Below are positions 42,029 through 56,323 of a stretch of DNA of 64,000 nt, piece by piece. Under the pieces are notes generated by a model, which was not told where the DNA came from, searched no databases, and was given only the letters and a program-made list of their open reading frames with translations. Position 1 is the stretch's first letter. Every line of letters begins with the position of its first letter. Position numbers and translations under genes: made by a program. The stretch comes from Chrysomallon squamiferum (taxonomy: Eukaryota > Mollusca > Gastropoda > Neomphalida > Peltospiridae), in assembly GCA_012295275.1 (NCBI GenBank), contig CM022669.1, positions 9,097,489 to 9,161,488 on the forward strand, in the 5' to 3' direction.

Positions 42029-42981
42029 ATATACACTCAGCCACAAGTACTTCTCTATGTAAGAATCATTTTTTACATTTCTTTCTTTTTGCTTTCCGTT
42101 ATATTTCATTTTTCTTTCTTTCTTTTATTTCATCTTTCTGTTTTTTTCTCTCTCTCTCTCTCTTTTTTTCATTTCATTGTTTTTACCTCTTTCTGCATTC
42201 TCTTATTTTTTCTTTTTCCCACGCTTGGCTTGACATTAGTAAATGGCAATTATTGTATTAACCTGAACAGCTTAAGCGTCATTCAGACCATGCGATTTAC
42301 CGTTACAATTTGTTATGTCTGCCAAACGTTCTAGATCTGTACTCAGTTTTTCGTCACATATTTATTTAAATTTTAATTTTAATTTTTCGTGGATGAAATT
42401 AAACACATCAGAAATGAGTTGCTCACGTGTTTGTTAACAATAAGTGCTCTTTTATATATACTATCCCACAAACAGAAAAAAAAAAAAAATTATTATTTTT
42501 GGTGGTTTTGAGTTTGTCTGATTATCTCAACTATAAGTCCACTGACTGGACATTTACTTTCTAATATAGGTATGTGTCTACCACAGAACTAAAAATAACT
42601 CACATTCGAACTTTATAATTCTCATAGTGATTGTAACTAAAAGTTATACAGTGTGGTACGCCTTTACGACTCATTCACAATCGTAGAAGATATTGTTCAT
42701 TATAAATGTGTAAAACTATTTTAGAAACTGCTCGTCAAAATAAATTGCATTTTAATCGCTGATCTCTGTAAACTATCCAGACTATATCCGGTTTCTAGAT
42801 TACATAACTGTTGATTTCTATTAGATGAAAATAAAAAAATAAAAAAAAAAATAATAAGTTGTGTGCTCAAGAAGAAATAGAAATATAATGAATAAAGATA
42901 ATTAACAGACCGGAAAGGACCATCTAGGAAAGAGATAGTTTTAAGTTAGAAGAGAAGAACATTTCCGTATTAATGCATGTA

Positions 42982-42993
42982 GTGTGTGTGTGT

Positions 42994-43067
<74 letters not shown>
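42982..43067. repeat. (GT)n microsatellite
   Basis: A GT array with one GAG interruption near 42999. Confidence 0.97.
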
Positions 43068-43072
<5 letters not shown>

Positions 43073-43904
43073 ATGTATATATGTATATATGTATAGATAT
43101 ATGTTTTCATTTTATTTTTTTTTATTTTTTTTTAATGTATTATAACAAAGATGGCCAGGCAAATGATAATATTATTACCGTTGTTGATCTTTTAACTTTC
43201 TTATCAGGTATAAAATACAGTAAGTAAAAAAAAAAATATATATATATATATAAAAAATAAATAAATAAATAAATAAATAAATAAATACATATATAAATAA
43301 AATAATAAAGATGATAATAAAGAGAAATAAATTTTAAAAAACCATCAATCCCAAACTTTTTAAGTATTACTCATCCTAATAATTATTATTATTACTGTTT
43401 AGAGAAACAACTTTATCAAGTATAGCTGAACCAGCAAAATAATGTTCAGATACACTTCTTTTGTTATTATTATTATTTTAAAATTATTACTTGTTTCAGA
43501 AATAAATTTCTAGACATAATAGAGATATTCAGTTTAGATTGATCAGCTCTTCAGTGTTGTAAAGCGCTCCTGTAAGAAATATAAATGTAAAGCATGAACA
43601 AATATTAAATAAAACTGAATACTAATCGATTATTACGACTTTTCTTTCAAGCGATAAAACACAGGTGACACTGCAATACAAGTCACTGTCAACTTATCAC
43701 GAGGTTATTAAGTCTCCTGTCAATAACATTTCATTGATATTTATTTCCAGTGCTACATTATTATTATTATCATTGAAGTAATTTTTTCCACTTACCTTCC
43801 GGGTCGAAAGTTGACGTTTTTGTCAGGTACAATTAAGTTTCTTATTTAGTTCCATAAATATCCAAGAAAAAAAAAAACAACTGTGAAATGAGATCCTTTC
43901 AGAC

Positions 43905-44270
43905 ATCACTACGTGGTCACGTTTGATGCTGGGATTGATCAAGCAGACGATTTCCTGCGCGCGCAATGAAAAGCATTGTGGGAGATGCGCAGCGCGGCAG
44001 TTGGAGACTGCACGCGCTGTCAATTACCTGCTGTTGTGATTGATGCAGCAACTGGTCGGGAATTTTTACCTCGTTGGCTCGTGGCACGAATTCCAAAATG
44101 ACAAAAGCGAAATTATAAATCAACACCAGTTTGGGAAATAATCTTTTGTCGAAGCGAGAGTTACCGTTTGCATGATGCTGCTGTAAGCGGAGTGATCGTG
44201 TTTGACTGCTTCATGGGGTGCGTTTGTCAGAGAGTCGATGCCAGTTTCGCTTAATATCCGTCATGCAAAG
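43905..44270. other. CpG-containing island with a ZNF143/Staf-like site
   Basis: GCATTGTGGGA (43973-43983; reverse complement TCCCACAATGC) matches the ZNF143/Staf core, next to GCGCGCAATG and GATGCGCAGCGCGGC. It could be a promoter. No gene start is seen beside it. Confidence 0.3.
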
Positions 44271-45524
44271 AAGTCAGAATTCATTCCGTAGGAACGTGTA
44301 GAGTGAGATGGCAAAATCCTTGACAAAAATCCAAATGTTTTTTTTTGTGTGTGTTTTTTTTTTTTTTTTTTTTCTATTCTTAATATAGATGTTTACAGTT
44401 GTGAGTAACATAGAAAAAGAAACAAAATAGAATGAGTGATATGTATTTTAGTGGGTGTGAGAAAAGGAGAGAGAGAGAGAGAAGGACAAAAAACATAGAG
44501 GATGATGGAATTTATGCGTAGAAAGACAGTCTGTAGAAGAAGGTCAGAGAAAGTCAACGAGAAATAGAGAGAGAATGAGAGAAAGAGAATGAAAAAAAAA
44601 AGACTGAGAAAGTGAGACAGAGAGGGGAATTAAGAATGATACTAAAAGAGCGAGAGATTGTGTGAGAGAGAAGAACAGAGACAGGTTTAAAATTTCGTTG
44701 GTGATAACACTCAGTTAAATAGAATTCGACTGGCAACTACGTAAATCACATCCATATTGTCTAACAGCTTGCAAGAAGAAGAAGAAGCAGATTATTTCAA
44801 CCATAACTAACGACTGCAAGAGAACTGGAAGTTAAAGAAAAGAAAAAGATGAAGAAGATGAAGAAGAAGAAGAAGAATAAAAAAAAAAAATGAATATAAT
44901 TGTAACTGACAGATTTGGGAAAAAAAGCTACAAAATTAAATTATAGTGTTCAAAAATGTGAAATAAAAATATGACGTGAAGGAGAAGAAAAAAAAAAAGA
45001 GAAAGAATGAAATTAGGAAAGGAACAAAGAAAAAAAAAAAAGAAAAAAAAAAAAAAATAACGAAAGAAAAAGAAACGGCTGTACTGATGTTAAGCTGAAA
45101 CTGAAGACAAATTAAATTAGACAATTTTCAGCGTGTTGACGGGAGAACGTGCGTGTTTGAAAACAGCGAGATATTGATCAATGTGAACATTACAGGTAAA
45201 ACAAGCAGATTTTAAAATATTTTAACACCTTCGTCTTATCTGTGTATCTAGACTTGTAATAACAAACACGTTACACAGTTAATTATCCCCCCCTTCCTGC
45301 AGCACAGACAAACATCCCCTCGTCGGGCATTCCCCACATACCTCATACCCCGCCTTGGTTACAAACCCCCCCTCCCACTCCGGGAGTTAACTTTTGTTAT
45401 ACAGAAACGAAATATATGTTAAGAACAAATATGAGTCTAAGTAGATTTAATACTTCAAAATAATATTTTTTTTTTTTTTTGACCTTTTTTGTTTGGGTCT
45501 TATTATCTCTTTTTTATTTTTATT

Positions 45525-45525
<1 letters not shown>

Positions 45526-45600
<75 letters not shown>

Positions 45601-45630
45601 GTTATTATTATTAGTATTAGTATTAGTATT
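45526..45630. repeat. (ATT)n microsatellite
   Basis: A nearly perfect ATT array ending in ATTAGT variants. Confidence 0.95.
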
Positions 45631-46375
45631 CTTATTTTTATTATTTTGTTTCGTGCTTGGTTTTGATTTCCATTTTTTCTATTTCTTTTTTTTTTTTTTT
45701 TCTTTTTTATTTTCGCGTGTTTGTTTGTTTTTTAAACCATAGTGTACTATATGCAATATAAATATATTTATTATATTTTTTTTTAAAAGAAAAAAGACTT
45801 TTTATTGGCAGCCAAAGAGAAGACATATATGTGTTACAATGCAGCAAACTGACAGATCTGGTACAGAAAGTGTAACTATCAGGGCTTGTTGTTTAAATGT
45901 GAATTCTCTACGAAATGTCAACACACACATATTTCTGTATCAGATCATTGTATTACGTATGTTTTTTTGTTGTTTTTTTGATTACACATAATTAGTATTT
46001 ATCTTCTAATATAACAAAACCGCTATTTTAAATCGTAAGAATCTTTCCAAGTCAAGTCATTGACATCATCCAGTGTCATTTAAAATTCATTTTAGCTCTG
46101 TTCTGCGAAAATTAAAAGACTTTGAAAACAGACGAACCAAAAAAAGGCTTGACAAGACAAAACGTCAAATTTTATCAGGAAATGTAGATTCCAACACAAC
46201 AAGAATAAATAAATAAATAACTAAAGAAAGAAATAAAGAAATAAAGAAAGAAATAAAGAAAGAAAGAAATAAAGAAAGAAATTAATTAATAAATGATTAA
46301 ATAAAATAACAACAATAACAGACCAACACCACCAACACCACCAACACCACTTTACCAACAACAACAACAATCATT

Positions 46376-46455
<80 letters not shown>

Positions 46456-46564
46456 GATGATAATAATAATAATGATAATAATAATAACAATAATAATGAT
46501 AATAATGATGATGAAAATAATAATGATAATAATAACAATAATAATAATAATAATAATAATAATA
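46376..46564. repeat. (AAT)n/(GATAAT)n microsatellite, about 190 bp
   Basis: An AAT array with GAT substitutions from 46440 on. Confidence 0.95.
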
Positions 46565-46649
46565 CAGTCTTTCACAAGAACAAAACAAACGCATGGATGT
46601 TTACGAAACAAATTTACGTATTAGTGTTAACTATAAAGGACGAAGTCAA

Positions 46650-46696
<47 letters not shown>

Positions 46697-46791
46697 AAAG
46701 TAGACCGCCTTTCACTGAGACAAATGAGAAAACGAAACTTTCAACTGAAGAGTAACAAATATATGTGAGATATCACAGCTGTGACTGGAAA

Positions 46792-46825
46792 CAGGGGGGA
46801 TAATTAAATCAGGGGGGATAATTAA
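46792..46825. repeat. 18-bp direct duplication CAGGGGGGATAATTAAA
   Basis: Two copies begin at 46792 and 46810. The G6 run stands out in AT-rich DNA. Confidence 0.6.
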
Positions 46826-47049
46826 AAGAACAAGGACGAACAAATGTTCAAATTACCACTAGTTCAGATGATGCAGATTTTTGCCGACCTAATTTATTAT
46901 TAAACTCATTATATTACTAACTTAATGGATCTCAGATTTTCACAAATTCTCTATCCTTCTCTTTAATAGAAGTAGCTGGAAATTTTGTCAAAAGCAATAA
47001 TGTGATGTTGTTTTTGAATTAACGACAACGGTAACAACAACTTCAACGA

Positions 47050-47050
47050 C

Positions 47051-47118
<68 letters not shown>

Positions 47119-47260
47119 CAACATTAATAATAATAATAATAATAATAGTAATAATAATCATAATCATAATTATAGTAACAATAATAAATATTATTATTAT
47201 TATTATTATTATTATGATTATTATTATTATTATTATTAATGTTATTATTAATAATAATTT
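47050..47260. repeat. (AAT)n then (ATT)n inverted microsatellites
   Basis: AAT arrays at 47050-47150 are followed by ATT arrays at about 47190-47255. They are reverse complements and could pair into a long hairpin. Confidence 0.9.
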
Positions 47261-47669
47261 TGTTTTTTTATTGTTGTTTTTTCTCTTTCTTTTCTAAATA
47301 TTTTTTTTTCAAGAGATCAAAGTGTATTTTAACAAGAGTAACAGAAAAAATGGAAGTTACTGGCTAGAAGTTTTTTGCATTGTGAAACAACCTCGTTATT
47401 TTATTTATGAAGTTTTATAACATATCGGATATCAATAATTTTGTAATTTTCATATAAACTCTCATCAGGGGGTTTGCCTTGCCTACATTTGGTTATCGGC
47501 AGCAAGTAATCTTTTATCAGTGACACGACAGAGCATTTTATGCAGTGTCTGTATCAGCAGACTAAACAACCAGGGAGAGATCGATCGGGTATCGATCACA
47601 AATCATCGAGTGTTTTGTAATTGGTTTACGTCTAGCCCCATTGCGGTCTAACAAAAAAACATTGTTCAG

Positions 47670-47700
<31 letters not shown>

Positions 47701-47854
47701 AAAAATATAAAAATAGAATTAAAAAAAAAAAGAAAAAAAATTGTGTTACAAAATGAATAAAAGGAAAATAATTAGGGTTAGAACGGAGAGATCTGCTCTA
47801 AATGTGTCTTAAAAACGTCTCAGTGAGAGTAATGAGATGTCAGTGTACAAACAA

Positions 47855-48340
47855 TGCAACTCATCAATGAACGTCACCGGCTGAATAGCCACCAGCCACG
47901 CCCCTCTCCTCTCAGCGTCCGGTCTCACAGCTGGTCACCGCGCATGTCGCAGCACGTTACTCAATACTTTTTAATTTCCACTGCCACGCCGTCGTCGACG
48001 ACAATCAAGATGGAAAACTTTTGTAACGAAAGGGCCGTCACTTCATTTAGCTGTTTATATCGTGTAATTGCGCATGCTGTTTTTCTTGCGCGCGATGTTT
48101 CCCCGGCAATTTTCACAGTCCAGTTGACTCATCTCGTTCGGAAATTGGCCTGCACGCGGCAAGCGGAAACATCCGAATATTAATGAATGCGGCCCATCGA
48201 CAAAATGCAGGCTTAAATTTTGATCCAATTCACGGCTAATGATCTGCCCGTGTTTACACGATTATCACGATGGCCATGTTTTACCGAGGTTGCACAATTC
48301 CGCGGAAATAAATTAGACTTTCCCCCGAAAAAAAAAAAAA
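47855..48340. other. Candidate regulatory island
   Basis: A long unique stretch with CpGs and homeodomain-type cores (GAATATTAATGAATGCGG, CGGCTAATGATCTG). A 109-codon plus-strand frame spans it but resembles no family and lacks splice or start support. Confidence 0.3.
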
Positions 48341-48589
48341 AAAAAAAACGAATTTCAATCATTATCCCCCAAAAATATCTTTCGGAGATGAGTCTTCAAG
48401 TGGAAACATTTTTGAATAAATACATTTTTCTTCCCGAGATCAACAGTTTTGACAAAAATAGTAAATCGGATTAAACTCAGTTTATAATCAATTCCAGATA
48501 ATTATGTTTCCATGTTTCCATTATAAAAAATGCACGGGCTTATCCTCGCCACACAACAAACACACGCACGTGCACACACTTACACACTG

Positions 48590-48638
<49 letters not shown>

Positions 48639-49047
48639 TACGCTTATGTACATAGATATTAACTAAGAGGCAGCAGCTGTTTATAATTTTTTTTGAAAGA
48701 AACTGTAACAGTTAACTAACTACCTTCAATAACACGTGAAAGCAGTCTGGTATTTTAATGTACTCCTATCATCTCTGTAATGTTATCTGTTCTCCTACAA
48801 CGCTGATGCTGCTGCTGCTGCTGATGATGATGATAACATACAATTACAATTACGCCAACAGCAGCAATAACCGTGACAACATTAATAATTAGGAATAACT
48901 CTTAACATGACACACTGAACATAGTTATATTCTCACGAATTATAAAACTGGAATAAAAATGAAAATACTGTATATCATGATTTCATCCAACCGTGGATCC
49001 ATATATCCATCGTTCCATCCATCCATCGAACCGTCCATCTGATCTGG

Positions 49048-49220
<173 letters not shown>

Positions 49221-49957
49221 CCGTCCGTCTGTGCCGTTTTTCAATTTTCTTTTTCTTCTTTTTTATTTCTCATATTTTCATATTTCATATATATTTTTTT
49301 CGTCTTCTTTTTTTTTTTTTTTTTTTTTTTGTTGTTGTTAAGAAGAGAGCTAGCTTCACTGATGGCATAAAAAGATTGGAATATGTTCAAGCGATGTTTT
49401 TATTGCCAGTGCTCAATTTCACGCGGAAAATTACAGTCATCGATTCCGTTACGTTTGTTGTTAGTAGATTGCGAATTGATAAGTGCAACGTGCACGAAAA
49501 TCTCCCAATCTTTTTCATATTTGAAAGATTTATAAAAATGACTTTCATAATAAACAACTTAGAACATTTTCCTCTTCTTTATTTTTTTCGCTCCATTTTT
49601 CTTTTGCCTTTTTCTTTGCGTTTTATTCTCTTACGTTTATTTTTCTTAAATGTTTTATACATTTATTCATTTTTGTTCCTGTGATAATCAAACAGAAAAA
49701 TAAAAATAAATAAATAAATGAAAGGCTGCAAAATAAAAATAGTAATAATGATAATGATAATATAATGATAATAATAATAATTATGATGACGATAATAATA
49801 ATAAAAGACAATAAGAAAAGACAAGTATATAATAAATAACTAAATCTACCAAGAAATAAATAAAGAAAGTTAGAAAAAAAAGAGTTAATAAATAAATACG
49901 TAAATAAATAAGTAAATAATTAATTAATAAGTAAGTAAATAAAAATATATATATATA

Positions 49958-49992
<35 letters not shown>

Positions 49993-50941
49993 ATCTAAAT
50001 TGTTCAGGACTTTATCACCTCTCCTACTTTCACTATATAAATAATCATAATGGTTCTCACTCTAATCTTTTCTATTCTCTTTGACTTCTTGTGCTCTCAG
50101 CTCTCGGAGCAATTTAGATAAAATTAGATATGAAAGAAATAAATAAAAACGCTTTATACATTTATTACACCTTGAACAATTTCTTTATCTCTTCACAATA
50201 TTTTCCGTTTTCAAGTTGAGCTGATAGGGGAATCACACACACTACTACAGTTTTTCACGGGCATACCTCAGTCATTATAAAACGAGTTTAATCACAAACA
50301 CACACACACATACATATATAGACACATACACGTGCATGCACGTTAATACAAGCAAACGTACACCACATATTGATACTGAACCACATGCACAAAACATTCA
50401 CGTACAAATATATATACACATTGTACATGCACGCAAACAAGTGTTGTGAATGCCGACTGTGCAAGTGATATCGTGCGCAGACTGCTGCTGTATCTAATGA
50501 TAGATGATGGAAATGTCACGCGGAGATATAACGGGATTGACAAAGTGTTGTATTTACTGTTCCACACACACGAGTTTGCTGCACAAGTTTGACGTTAATG
50601 GCACTTACACGAGAGCCTGCAGATTCGAACGCACGCGCAGGAACGCACACGTCCCCCGCTACTGACAAGCTCTGTCTACGTTTAATCTACATTTGTCTCG
50701 TAATTACCTCGGTGTGGGTGGTAATCATCAACATTTCTGAATTTATGTTTCCGTGCGTCTGTGTGTCTGTGTATGTTGTATTGAAGAAATTAAAAAGAAT
50801 TCGTTTTCTGTTGTTGCATAACAAGTAAACAAACAAAGAGAAATAATAAAAATGTGTCCGTCCCTCTCAAGCATGGATAGAAATACACCAAACATATACA
50901 TATATCACTACTGCATGCATATATGTATGTATGTATGCGTG

Positions 50942-51126
50942 TATTTTAGGATTTGAATATTCTCTGTCTTTCGTACGGCGTATGATTAGTCTCACTGGAG
51001 CAGAAGGACAAAGTCCAATCACGACGTCACAAATCCCGTCAGATGCCGCTGACGAGACTCGAACGTATGGCACCCATTCGCCCGCTCTCCGAAGGCGGAC
51101 GACGTTACCGTTCGGCCATAAAGACA
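50942..51126 (-). mobile_element. tRNA-derived SINE, copy 1
   Basis: On the minus strand a tRNA-like head has box A TGGCCGAACGG (51118-51108) and box B CGTTCGAGTCT (51065-51055), 42 bases apart. Between them is an anticodon-arm-like CCGC / CTTCGGA / GCGG segment resembling an Arg(UCG)-type tRNA. A body of about 75 bases follows, then the tail AATATTCAAATCCTAAAATA (50961-50942), which runs into a GTAT microsatellite. The head matches a second copy at 57837-57914 in 75 of 78 bases, and the tail matches at 19 of 20. It is not a functional tRNA gene: the acceptor stem does not pair and the extra body is present. Confidence 0.8.
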
Positions 51127-51400
51127 AGCTCAGAAAAGTTGCTCAGTAACCGAGGGTAATCATCGCTTCCCACGAAACACGCCATTCTTTGTCTTTCGAC
51201 ATTTTTGCGTGCATTTATTTATTTATTTTTTTGCGGGGTTGGAAAGCTGGCACTGGCAAGTATGTAGTTTAGATTTTTGAATAATCTGTCTTATGTACGT
51301 CTTCAGATTAGACTCAGCACATAGACAATATTCGGGAACGCACTGGCGCACAAGGAAAGACATGTATATCAATACCTTATGCATATATGTATGTATATAC

Positions 51401-51434
<34 letters not shown>

Positions 51435-51654
51435 AAACCTTAAAAGTGGAAATTAGTTCTGTGACGGACAACAATAATAAGAAAAAAAGAATGATCAACA
51501 TTTAGCGATAATATTAAACAGACTGTGTTTTGGATGTAGTCATATACTGATTTTGAAAATCCAAAGCACGCCTCTCTGATATCAACAAATTACTTCTTAA
51601 ACCCAAGAGTTTTCATTAAAATAACATTCTCGGAGTTTATGTCAAAGACACCTC

Positions 51655-51740
51655 ATTATCACGTCATCAGTCAAATAAACATGCATTACGTCGTCAGTCA
51701 TGTGCACGTACATTACGTCATAAGTTACATATTACGTAAC
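51655..51740. repeat. 27-bp tandem repeat carrying CRE-like ACGTCA sites
   Basis: Units start with ACGTC at 51661 (ACGTCATCAGTCAAAT), 51688 (ACGTCGTCAGTCATGT) and 51715 (ACGTCATAAGTTACAT), exactly 27 bases apart. A fourth, ACGTAAC, follows at 51734. Each unit carries a cAMP-response-element half site; whether it binds anything is unknown. Confidence 0.55.
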
Positions 51741-53159
51741 AAACTCTATCTGCTACAAACACTGTATTACATACCTATTAATACTCATAGCTGGAGTTAA
51801 CTGAATAATAATTAACTATTAATTAAGTCAAGAAAAAAAATGAAGGAAAAAACCAAGCTAAACTCGGCAATCTCCGTTTACTGACGTAAATTCCGTGAAC
51901 GTTACGACACCTGTGTTTCACACCACTTAACCGCGGAGATATGTCAATACACTGAACGTACGTATGGAATGCGTACTTGAAACGAAGGTCACTGCCAAAT
52001 ATATATATATATATATTTTTTTTTTCATGAGTCTTGAGTTACTCACGTTAATGAATAAGTATGTATGTATGTATGTATATATACGTATGTATTTCAGCGT
52101 GGATGCATATATTTAAGGAAGGTCAAAATTTCAATAACGTCTTAATCTCTGAAAAATGAGATGTTAAATTAAACGAATAATAAATAAATAAGATAAAAAT
52201 AAATACTTTCAAACAATTTCATTGTCAAGAATCTTTGTTTATTTGTTTCTTCTACTTCTACCACTACTACTACTGCTGCAACTACTACTACTATTACTAC
52301 TACTGCTTCTACTACTACAACTATGACTACTACTTCTACTACTATTACTACTACTACTACATCTGCAACTGCTATTTTAGTCTGTTTTTGTAGTTTCTAG
52401 TGGTATCATCGTATTTATAATTTATTACTTATGTGACCTGCGTTTGTTTTCTTACGAGTTCACATTATCGCCACTTAAAATCATTTTATTTAAATTGAAC
52501 GAGGGCGGGGCAGGGGGAACTGGGACTTTTCAAAGACATACATTACTGTAAGTAGAATCAGTGTTTTTTTCGTATTTGTTTAACTGCACTGTATTGTAAT
52601 TCGATCCTGTGGACGCCGGCTCAGACTTTGCACTGTAGAAAGAGCAACAAGTCTGCTAATACAGCTGTATAATAAATTAATATTTATTTTTGATGCGTAT
52701 TTAATAACTTTTCACTTTTATCACAGCTGCTACGTGATAACTGTGAGAACATTTGGATAAACAAATTCTTAACATTTCTTTTAGAAATTTTACTTTTCAC
52801 TCTGATAGAAATAATACATAATGCATAACGACAATAAATGGGTCAGCATTGGGAAAAACAAACAAACAAACAAAAAACCATAAAACCGCCGATAGTATTG
52901 AAATAATAATAATAATAATGATAACGGAATGGCACCACGTACATATTTTTTTCAACGATTTTCTTTGAAGCTTTCTCTTTGTTCTTCCGAAACACATAAT
53001 TTTAATCCATTTACACTCTGAAAATTTCCATGTTTTTTTTCGTTTTTTTCATGACCCGTGTGTGCATTTCTCTGTCACGTGATACGACTGATGAGGTGAA
53101 ATTAATGGGTGTAAGTTTCGCTAGAACCTGATCACCTAGGTCTTCCCCCCTCCCCCGGG

Positions 53160-53560
53160 GGTTAATCAGTTTCACTGTACTTTGCAATAGACACCTCTAT
53201 CAGCCATAAGTTTGATTGGTCAGTTAATGACCCGGCATTAAGCAGCAGATAATCAATGAGAACTATACTGTGCAGCAGCAAGTTAGCAAACTCGCCATGG
53301 TGTACTCACAATCTCGCGTGTTTGGTTTGCTAATGGCTGTGTGGAATGCAGTGGTACATGGCTATTTTCCCTCTTCTCATACAGACACTGTATCGTGCTG
53401 TCATTCGATCGTCCATTAGATAATGCGAAACGAATCCGCGCTGTGTGGAAATGTTTGACGTTGCTGAGTATATTTCCTTTGAACCCGAAGACTGCGCGTT
53501 TGCGCTATGAAGATTAATGACGTCTGAAGTACCGTCATTTTTATTACGTCAGACAAGTTA
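53160..53560. other. Candidate regulatory island
   Basis: Unique sequence such as CACCTCTATCAGCCATAAGT and GATTGGTCAGTTAATGACCC, with a GTTAATGA core and an inverted CCAAT (ATTGG). No coding structure was found. Confidence 0.3.
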
Positions 53561-53931
53561 TGTTTAAATTCGTAACACATTTTGTTGTTTTCATATCTCT
53601 TTTTTTCTCTCTCTTGAGTTTTTGAATCAAGTTAAACCTGGTTCGACGTGGACTGTAACAAACTTGTATTTATTTATTTATTCGTCGTTCAGTGTGTTTA
53701 TAGTGTTTTCATTGATATATTTATTTTACCGTTATTGAGATCCTTTCTTCTTTGTCACCAGTGTTTATTCCTGTATTTGAATTTATTTTTAATTTTAATT
53801 TTTTTTTAATTTTTTATTATTTATTTTTTAAGTTTTATTTTCCATAACTTCTGTCTAGCCAACTTTTTTTTCAAATTGTTTAAGATCTCACGTTCAAATT
53901 TTCGCCATTTAGAATTATCTCAGCTGGACGG

Positions 53932-53978
<47 letters not shown>

Positions 53979-54241
53979 TCTGTATATATGAGTAATATTT
54001 AATCTCATATTTAACGCCAGTTTGGTCTGTGTTTCTAATATTCCCGTTGTCTCGCTTCATCTAACGTTTCTGATTATTTAACAAATGCCAATAAAACAAT
54101 GCGCTGGGTAATTTCAAATACTTACTTTCAAAACTGACGCAGAACGGAATTTATCTAAGACATCATCAGCCAGCAGAAATGATATTTTAATTTACATATA
54201 TTAGAATAGTATTACACACATACACAGACACAAACACACAC

Positions 54242-54248
<7 letters not shown>

Positions 54249-54319
<71 letters not shown>
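54249..54319. repeat. (GA)n microsatellite, 71 bp
   Basis: A perfect GA array preceded by an ACAC-rich tract. Confidence 0.97.
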
Positions 54320-54324
<5 letters not shown>

Positions 54325-55364
54325 TCTATTCATATCTTAAGGTCGAAGAAACATTTTATATAAATCCCTCAGACATCGTGGTATGTGCTATACCGCGTAT
54401 GGAAAAGTGCATAAACAACAACAATAATTATGCCACAAATCTAATCATAAACAATAATTACATCAAATCTATTTCATTAAATAATAAAATAAAAATAAAC
54501 AGTGAAATGCAGATTATAACGTTGTACTAAAACTAAATGAAACTGCAGTACGAAAGTCACAAGCAATCTAACACAGACTCTTTCAGCTGTGAAGGTGAGA
54601 GATCAACAATAGCTGTTATACTAAAACTACACTTATCTTTCTCCAGTGAAATCTACACCAGTGAGAAATGAACATCTTTTTCTTTTCACTGGCGGACCGG
54701 AGAAAAATTAATTATTATTATTATTTCTTGTCGTTTGGCTCGAGCTTCGTCGTTATCAAATAATGAAGCAATTTGCCACACAAACTGACTCCGAAATAGA
54801 GTTTATATCACAATAACAAACATAGACTGTCTCTAGGCAACAGCGAAATAAATATTACTTGTGATTCACTTTCTCATATTCTACTGCTGTTCCTAATCAT
54901 AGGACAAACACAGCAACAGCAACAACAACAACAAGTACATCTACTGCAACTTCTACTATAAATGCTACTACTATTAGTATTACTATTATTACTGTGAGTA
55001 ATGTGGTTCTATTACTATTACTACAATTACTGTTCGTTTACCTTCAGTAGAAAGTAAATTATAAGAAAGTAACCAAGGTAATACAAAAAAACAAAACAAA
55101 ACTAAATACAAAACAAAAAAAAGATACAAAAAAAAAAAAAAAAAAGACTGAAAAATTATACAAAAAAATAAAAAAAATAAAAAATTAAAATATAAAGGAA
55201 GATAAAAAAAGAAAAGAAGAAAAAAAAAGTAAATTAATAATAATAATGATAATAAAAAGGAACAAAAAACGCACAAAGTCTCATTATGTAGAAATTAATT
55301 AAATTTAATCAAGCCGTAGTAATCTCCGTTATTTCCTGATGTCTAATATTTTGTTACCGCAGTA

Positions 55365-55450
55365 AATGCAGCGTGAACGTAACGGGCAACACATCGCCGC
55401 ACTGCGCACGCGCCAGATCTTCAGGCAAAGGAGGCGAGAAAATAATCTCC
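55365..55450. other. Small CpG-rich patch with NRF1-like sequence
   Basis: GCACTGCGCACGCGCCAG near 55398-55415 is close to the NRF1 element. It is too short to call a promoter. Confidence 0.25.
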
Positions 55451-55683
55451 ATGATTGAATGTTTTGATTATTTTTCAAATCAGAATTCATCGCAGTTTTA
55501 CTGTGTCCTTTAATAATATTATTTATAAAAATAAAATAAAATAAAATAAATAAATAATAAAAACAATGAAAAATAATTAAAAAAAATAAAGAAGATGAAA
55601 ATGTTAAAGAATGCCTATTTTATAATGCTGTGTCCATCGGCATTCTTCTTCTTATTATTATTTGGTCATAACAGTAACACAAA

Positions 55684-55732
<49 letters not shown>

Positions 55733-55812
55733 GTTACTACTACTACTACTACTGCTAGTGCCACTAGTGCTACTACCACCACTTCTACAACAACAACAAC
55801 TAATACTGCTAG
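55684..55812. repeat. (ACT)n microsatellite
   Basis: ACT units, perfect to about 55735, then degraded to ACT/GCT/CCA/ACA mixes. Confidence 0.95.
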
Positions 55813-56243
55813 TCTTACAGTTATTATTTTCGTCATTTTGGTCATATCGCAAAACTCTTCCACATTCGTATTATATATATATATAAAAAAAAATAATAAT
55901 AATAAAAAAAAAAAAAAAAAAATCTAATTTAAAAAAAATATATAAAATTTAATAAATTAAACTATCAACCGTTCTTTCAAAGAAATCAGATCTGTTGGTG
56001 TGTTTCTGTGAGTCGTGTCATATCAGAAGGTTAAACATATCAAGTTGAAATCACATTTTTAAACGCAGCTAACATAATAAGCTGTTTGTGAAGTTAGAAA
56101 CACACATCTCTCTCGGGGACATTGATCCGAGTAAAAACCGGAATCTCCATCAGATTTCAAACACGATGTGAGGCGCATCGAAGCTTAACATTAGCTTTTG
56201 ATGCAGTCAGTAACACAACGGTTATATGTGTTGTTAAAACAGT

Positions 56244-56246
<3 letters not shown>

Positions 56247-56319
<73 letters not shown>
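56247..56319. repeat. (GA)n microsatellite, 73 bp
   Basis: A perfect GA array. Confidence 0.97.

Positions 56320-56323
<4 letters not shown>

Noticed and set aside
41743-42109. Poly-Leu, poly-Cys and poly-Ala/Val open frames, or a polyglutamine exon
   Set aside because: These are the three frames of a CAA/CAG microsatellite. No acceptor or donor borders a coding segment.
50600-50680. Further tRNA-like remnant on the minus strand (CGTTCGAATCT near 50633-50623)
   Set aside because: Only box B is convincing. The box A candidate is too close and weak.
50942-51126. Functional tRNA gene
   Set aside because: Boxes A and B are present but the acceptor stem does not pair, and the element has a SINE body and tail shared with a second copy.
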